Assembly: GCA_004000625.1 (NCBI GenBank)
Contig: SAUS01000082.1
Location: 1-10,023 of the forward strand
DNA: 10,023 nt
From: Candidatus Cibiobacter qucibialis
Lineage (GTDB): Bacteria > Bacillota > Clostridia > Oscillospirales > Ruminococcaceae
Reading direction: 5' to 3'
Position numbers and translations under genes: made by a program. Below, piece after piece: positions 7,017 through 10,023 of the stretch (positions are counted from its first letter, which is position 1; each line of letters opens with the position of its first letter). Below the pieces are notes generated by a model. The model did no database searches. It saw only the letters and a program-made list of their open reading frames with translations, and was not told the DNA's origin.

Positions 7017-7049
7017 TATGAACCAAAATAGCGAAACCTGAATGTTAAA

Positions 7050-7087
7050 AGCGGGGCGGGCGATGATTCGCCCGCCCCGCTCTTTTA
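7050..7087 (+). terminator. Intercistronic hairpin (partial terminator or mRNA stabiliser)
   Basis: AGCGGGGCGGGCG (7050-7062) pairs perfectly with CGCCCGCCCCGCT (7069-7081) around a 6-nt loop, followed by CTTTTA. It lies 33 nt after the stop of the binding-protein gene and about 27 nt before the permease start. Hairpins in this position are common between sugar-binding-protein and permease genes. They let the binding protein be made in excess, either by partial termination or by blocking 3' exonucleases. The short U-tract suggests read-through into the permeases. Confidence 0.75.
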
Positions 7088-7108
7088 TGTGCTCAAGGGG
7101 GTACTGTT

Positions 7109-7960
7109 ATGGAAAAAGCGATCCGGCGCTATTGGCCCGTGTTCGTGCTGCCCACCCTGCTGGCCTTTATCATCGGCTTTATCTGGCCGTTTATCTGGGG
7201 CGTGGCGCTTTCGTTCTGCAAATTCACAACTGTTCAAAATGTTACCTTTGTTGGTCTCGGCAACTATGCCAAGATCTGGCTGGATGATACCTTCACCCAT
7301 GCGTTCTGGTTCACTGCGGTGTTTACTGTGGTGTCCACGGTGCTCATCAATGTGCTGGCGTTCGGCATTGCGCTGCTGCTTACCCGCGGCATCCGCGGTA
7401 CCAACATCTTCCGTACCACCTTCTTTATGCCCAACCTGATCGGCGGCATTATCCTCGGCTATATCTGGCAGATTCTGCTCAACGGCGTACTCAGCGCACT
7501 CGAAAAACCGCTGCTTTCCCTGAACGCCACGTACGGCTTCTGGGGCCTTATCATTCTGATGTGCTGGCAGCAGATCGGTTACATGATGATCATCTACATT
7601 GCCGGCCTGCAGAACGTGCCGCTGGATCTGATCGAAGCCGCCAAGATCGATGGCGCAAACGCCAAGCAGATCCTGTTTAAGATCAAGATCCCCATGGTTA
7701 TGCCCAGCATTACCATCTGCACCTTCCTGACTTTGACCAACTCCTTCAAGCTGTTTGACCAGAACCTGTCCCTGACCGGCGGCGAACCGGCCAAGCAGAC
7801 CATGATGCTGGCTTACAACATTTATGATACCTTCTATGCCCGCTCCGGACCCCAGTGGAAGGGCATCGGCCAGGCAAAGGCTGTTGTGTTCTGCCTGTTT
7901 GTTGTGGTGCTGGCCGTACTCCAGCAAAAGCTGACCCAGTCCAAGGAGGTGCAGCAGTAA
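7109..7960 (+). CDS. Sugar ABC transporter permease, MalF/MsmF type
   Basis: This 283-residue inner-membrane protein forms one half of the translocation channel. Six hydrophobic segments are visible at roughly 10-34, 64-92, 105-125, 144-166, 198-218 and 255-273. The cytoplasmic EAA loop that docks with the ATPase is at 176-195 (EAAKIDGANAKQ... ending IPMVMP). The compact size, without the extra N-terminal helices of E. coli MalF, is usual for Firmicute MsmF/RafF-like subunits. AAGGGGG at 7095-7101 precedes the ATG by seven bases. The stop codon overlaps the start of the second permease by one base (TAATG), so translation is probably coupled. Assignment to the family is firm; the substrate is unknown. 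Confidence 0.93.
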   Translation: MEKAIRRYWPVFVLPTLLAFIIGFIWPFIWGVALSFCKFTTVQNVTFVGLGNYAKIWLDDTFTHAFWFTAVFTVVSTVLINVLAFGIALLLTRGIRGTNIFRTTFFMPNLIGGIILGYIWQILLNGVLSALEKPLLSLNATYGFWGLIILMCWQQIGYMMIIYIAGLQNVPLDLIEAAKIDGANAKQILFKIKIPMVMPSITICTFLTLTNSFKLFDQNLSLTGGEPAKQTMMLAYNIYDTFYARSGPQWKGIGQAKAVVFCLFVVVLAVLQQKLTQSKEVQQ

Positions 7961-8844
7961 TGGAAAAAACCATCAAAAAACCGGTGGAAGAAAAACCTAC
8001 TGTTGGCAAAGCGGACCGCCGCATCAATGCCATTCTCAGCGTGGTGCTTGGAGTGCTGTGCGTTGCATGGATCTACCCCATCGTCATGATCTTCTTTAAC
8101 GCCCTCAAAACCGAGCGCGCCATTACCACCTCCCGCGCGTTTGAGCTGCCCACAGCCGAAACCTTTGTCGGCCTCAAAAACTATATTTACGGCATCCAGG
8201 AAATGGACTTTTTGTCTTCCTTCTGGTATAGCCTAGTCATTACGGTCAGTTCCGTTGTGCTGATTCTGCTGTGCTGCTCCATGTGCGCATGGTTCATCAC
8301 CCGTGTCAACGGCAAACTTTCCAAACTGATGTACGGCTTGTGCATGTTCAGCATGGTGGTGCCGTTCCAGATGGTCATGTTTACCCTGGCCAAAACAGCG
8401 GATACCTTAAAATTGAACAACCCTTACAACATCTGCATCATCTACCTCGGCTTCGGTGCCGGTCTCGCGGTGTTCATGTTCACCGGCTTTATGAAGAGCA
8501 TGCCGGTTGAAATTGAGGAAGCCGCTATGATCGATGGCTGCAACCCGCTGCAGATTTTCTTCCGCGTGGTTTGCCCGATCTTAAAGCCGACGATGATCTC
8601 TACCGCAATCCTGGAAACCATGTGGGTCTGGAACGACTATCTGCTGCCCACCCTGGTGCTGGATATCAAAACCTACCGCACCATCCCCATGGCGATTCAG
8701 TATTTCCGCGGCAGTTACGGCAAGGTGGAAATGGCGCCCATGATGGCCTGCATCATGATCACCATTCTGCCGGTCATTATTCTGTATCTGATCTGCCAGA
8801 AGTATATCATTGACGGTGTGGTGGCCGGTGCTGTAAAGGGCTAA
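7960..8844 (+). CDS. Sugar ABC transporter permease, MalG/MsmG type
   Basis: The 294-residue partner permease has a cytoplasmic N-terminal tail rich in Lys and Glu. Hydrophobic segments lie at about 24-48, 88-114, 124-146, 157-178, 211-231 and 260-281. The EAA loop is at 187-206 (EEAAMIDGCNPLQ...), and the ending QKYIIDGVVAGAVKG is characteristic of MalG-type subunits. The ATG at 7960 overlaps the previous stop as TAATG and is preceded by AAGGAGG (7943-7949); an open frame extending upstream to 7855 lies inside the first permease and is not used. With the first permease it should form a heterodimer that binds an ATPase homodimer. No ATPase gene is in this window, as is usual for systems sharing MsmK/MsiK. 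Confidence 0.93.
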   Translation: MEKTIKKPVEEKPTVGKADRRINAILSVVLGVLCVAWIYPIVMIFFNALKTERAITTSRAFELPTAETFVGLKNYIYGIQEMDFLSSFWYSLVITVSSVVLILLCCSMCAWFITRVNGKLSKLMYGLCMFSMVVPFQMVMFTLAKTADTLKLNNPYNICIIYLGFGAGLAVFMFTGFMKSMPVEIEEAAMIDGCNPLQIFFRVVCPILKPTMISTAILETMWVWNDYLLPTLVLDIKTYRTIPMAIQYFRGSYGKVEMAPMMACIMITILPVIILYLICQKYIIDGVVAGAVKG

Positions 8845-8883
8845 TGGCTGCGGCACCCTGTTGCCGGAAGGAGTTTTCTGTGT

Positions 8884-9897
8884 ATGACCATCAAAGATAT
8901 TGCAAAAGAATCAGGGTATGCCATCGGCACGGTTTCGCGGGTGCTCAACAATAACCCCAGCGTCAGCCCGGCCGCCCGCGCCAAGATTCTTGAGGTCATC
9001 AAGCGGTATAATTACCAGCCAAACTCCAACGCCAAACACCTGAAACAGCAAAGCAGCGATGGCCTTGCCCTGATCGTAAAGGGCACCCAGAACATGTTGT
9101 TTGTGGACATTCTGGAAAAAATGCAGGCTATCCTGGAGGAACGCGGATATGTTTCCACGGTCTATTATATTGATGAAGAAGCCAACGAAGTTGCGCAGGC
9201 CGAACTGATCTGCGCCGAGCGCAAACCTTATGGCATTGCTTTCCTTGGTTCTAACCTGGAATACTTCACACCGCAGCTGGCGGAACTGCGTGTTCCATGC
9301 CTGCTGCTGACCAACAGCGCCGCAACCCTGAACATCCCCAACCTGTCCAGCGTCAGCGTGGACGATGTTTCGGCATCGTCCCTGATGATTGAGTACCTGT
9401 ATGCGCAGGGTCACCGCAAGATCGGGCTGATCGGCGGCAAGCCAGACCAGTCCCGTCCCAGTCTGTCCCGTCTGACCGGCAGCCAGAGCGCTATGTTCCG
9501 CCTTGGCCTGCCGTTCGAGATGGAAAAGCAGTATGCTTATGCCCGGTTTTCGCTGCAAAGCGGATATACCGCCATGGAATACCTGCTCAAGCACTGCCCG
9601 GATATTACGGCAGTGTTTGCCATGTCGGACCTGATGGCCCTGGGCGCGATCCGTGCCCTGAATGATCATGGCCTGCGTGTGCCGCAGGATATCTCGGTTT
9701 CGGGCTATGACGGTATTGCGCTGGGGCGCTACAGCACCCCGCGGCTGACCACCATCCGCCAGAACTCGGAACGACTGGCCCAGCGCGGTGCGGAAATTCT
9801 GCTCAACTGTATTGAAAACGGAAGCAGCGCGGTGCATGAAGTGGTTCCTTTTGAATTGATTGAGGACGAAAGTGTTGCGGCTTTGCCCAATCATTGA
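8884..9897 (+). CDS. LacI-family transcriptional regulator
   Basis: The 337-residue protein opens with the LacI helix-turn-helix (MTIKDIAKESGYAIGTVSRV, residues 1-20) and the NNNPSVSP turn. A hinge follows (YQPNSNAKHLKQQ, 44-56), with the expected Ala50 and Leu53 for minor-groove binding at a central CG. Residues 59-337 form the periplasmic-binding-protein-like sugar-sensing and dimer domain, including 'GHRKIGLIGG', 'TAVFAMSDLMALGAIRAL' and 'ISVSGYDGIALGRYSTPRLTTI'. In the recognition helix, Ile14 and Gly15 occupy the positions equivalent to LacI Tyr17 and Gln18, which set operator choice. The gene lies 39 bp after the second permease with AAGGAG (8868-8873) and no separate promoter, so it is co-transcribed and autoregulated if it binds the palindromes near 5418 and 5566. 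Repression relieved by the transported sugar is the usual mode of this family; activator behaviour cannot be excluded. Confidence 0.94.
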   Translation: MTIKDIAKESGYAIGTVSRVLNNNPSVSPAARAKILEVIKRYNYQPNSNAKHLKQQSSDGLALIVKGTQNMLFVDILEKMQAILEERGYVSTVYYIDEEANEVAQAELICAERKPYGIAFLGSNLEYFTPQLAELRVPCLLLTNSAATLNIPNLSSVSVDDVSASSLMIEYLYAQGHRKIGLIGGKPDQSRPSLSRLTGSQSAMFRLGLPFEMEKQYAYARFSLQSGYTAMEYLLKHCPDITAVFAMSDLMALGAIRALNDHGLRVPQDISVSGYDGIALGRYSTPRLTTIRQNSERLAQRGAEILLNCIENGSSAVHEVVPFELIEDESVAALPNH

Positions 9898-9925
9898 ACG
9901 AACCAGACATATGCGGAGTATATAA

Positions 9926-10023
9926 GGCAACACCGCACAATTCCCGCCTTACGGCTTAAGCACCGCTCCGGCGGCTGCGGCACGGCATCTGCGTTGCCAA
10001 AATGCTCGATAATGTCGGGTTGC
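9926..10023. repeat. Probable interspersed hairpin repeat (left part)
   Basis: Shortly after the regulator's stop, the sequence carries an inverted pair GGCAAC (9926-9931) and GTTGCC (9993-9998). The flanking bases are also partly complementary (CGCA against TCTGCG). A GC-rich self-complementary centre (CCGC TCCG GCGG, 9963-9974) lies between them. It has no open frame or ribosome binding site. Its style resembles interspersed intergenic repeats of GC-rich Ruminococcaceae, but only one copy is visible and it runs off the window edge, so its class (MITE, REP-like or IS end) is not settled. Confidence 0.4.

Noticed and set aside
8911..9933. Minus-strand open frame of 340 codons opposite the LacI-family gene
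   Set aside because: The plus-strand frame matches LacI from helix-turn-helix to C-terminus; the antisense frame has no family signature.

Overview
The window looks like chromosomal DNA from a GC-rich gut Firmicute, most likely of the Oscillospiraceae/Ruminococcaceae (Faecalibacterium, Gemmiger or Subdoligranulum type). The grounds are strong AGGAGG-type ribosome binding sites, a Bacillota-style initiator tRNA with encoded CCA, a clostridial ribosomal-protection GTPase joined to a YacP/Rae1 domain, and a sugar ABC operon with a GH115-like gene beside it. The genus is an inference from gene content and GC bias, not from a marker gene.

Layout. Positions 1-340 carry a minus-strand initiator tRNA-fMet gene with a near-consensus promoter (TTGACA-17 bp-TATACT) and its own perfect terminator hairpin. 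A second minus-strand terminator further left may belong to a lost gene. From 397 a plus-strand promoter drives a gene at 548-3223. It encodes an 891-residue TetM/EF-G-like translational GTPase whose C-terminus is a Rae1/YacP-type NYN ribonuclease domain. Next is a shortened, divergent GH115-like gene (3296-5158), then a 3' scrap of a GH43 arabinofuranosidase/xylosidase gene (5193-5342) and a terminator.

From about 5400 to 9897 lies a carbohydrate-uptake operon: a control region with two CG-centred palindromes, a lipoprotein solute-binding protein, an intercistronic GC-rich hairpin, two MalF/MalG-type permeases and a LacI-family regulator. No ATPase gene is present, so the transporter presumably uses a shared MsmK/MsiK-type ATPase encoded elsewhere. 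The regulator probably binds the two palindromes, one of which sits just downstream of the predicted start site. The neighbouring GH115-like gene and the GH43 remnant suggest a plant glycan (glucuronoarabinoxylan-type) oligosaccharide as substrate, but the sequence does not prove this. The window ends in what appears to be an interspersed, hairpin-forming repeat.

The most interesting item is the GTPase-Rae1 fusion. It joins a factor expected to enter the ribosomal A site to an endoribonuclease domain whose relative cuts mRNA there. Its domain IV loop does not match the tetracycline-displacing loop of TetM. The second item is the GH115-like protein, in which the expected catalytic-region motifs look altered.
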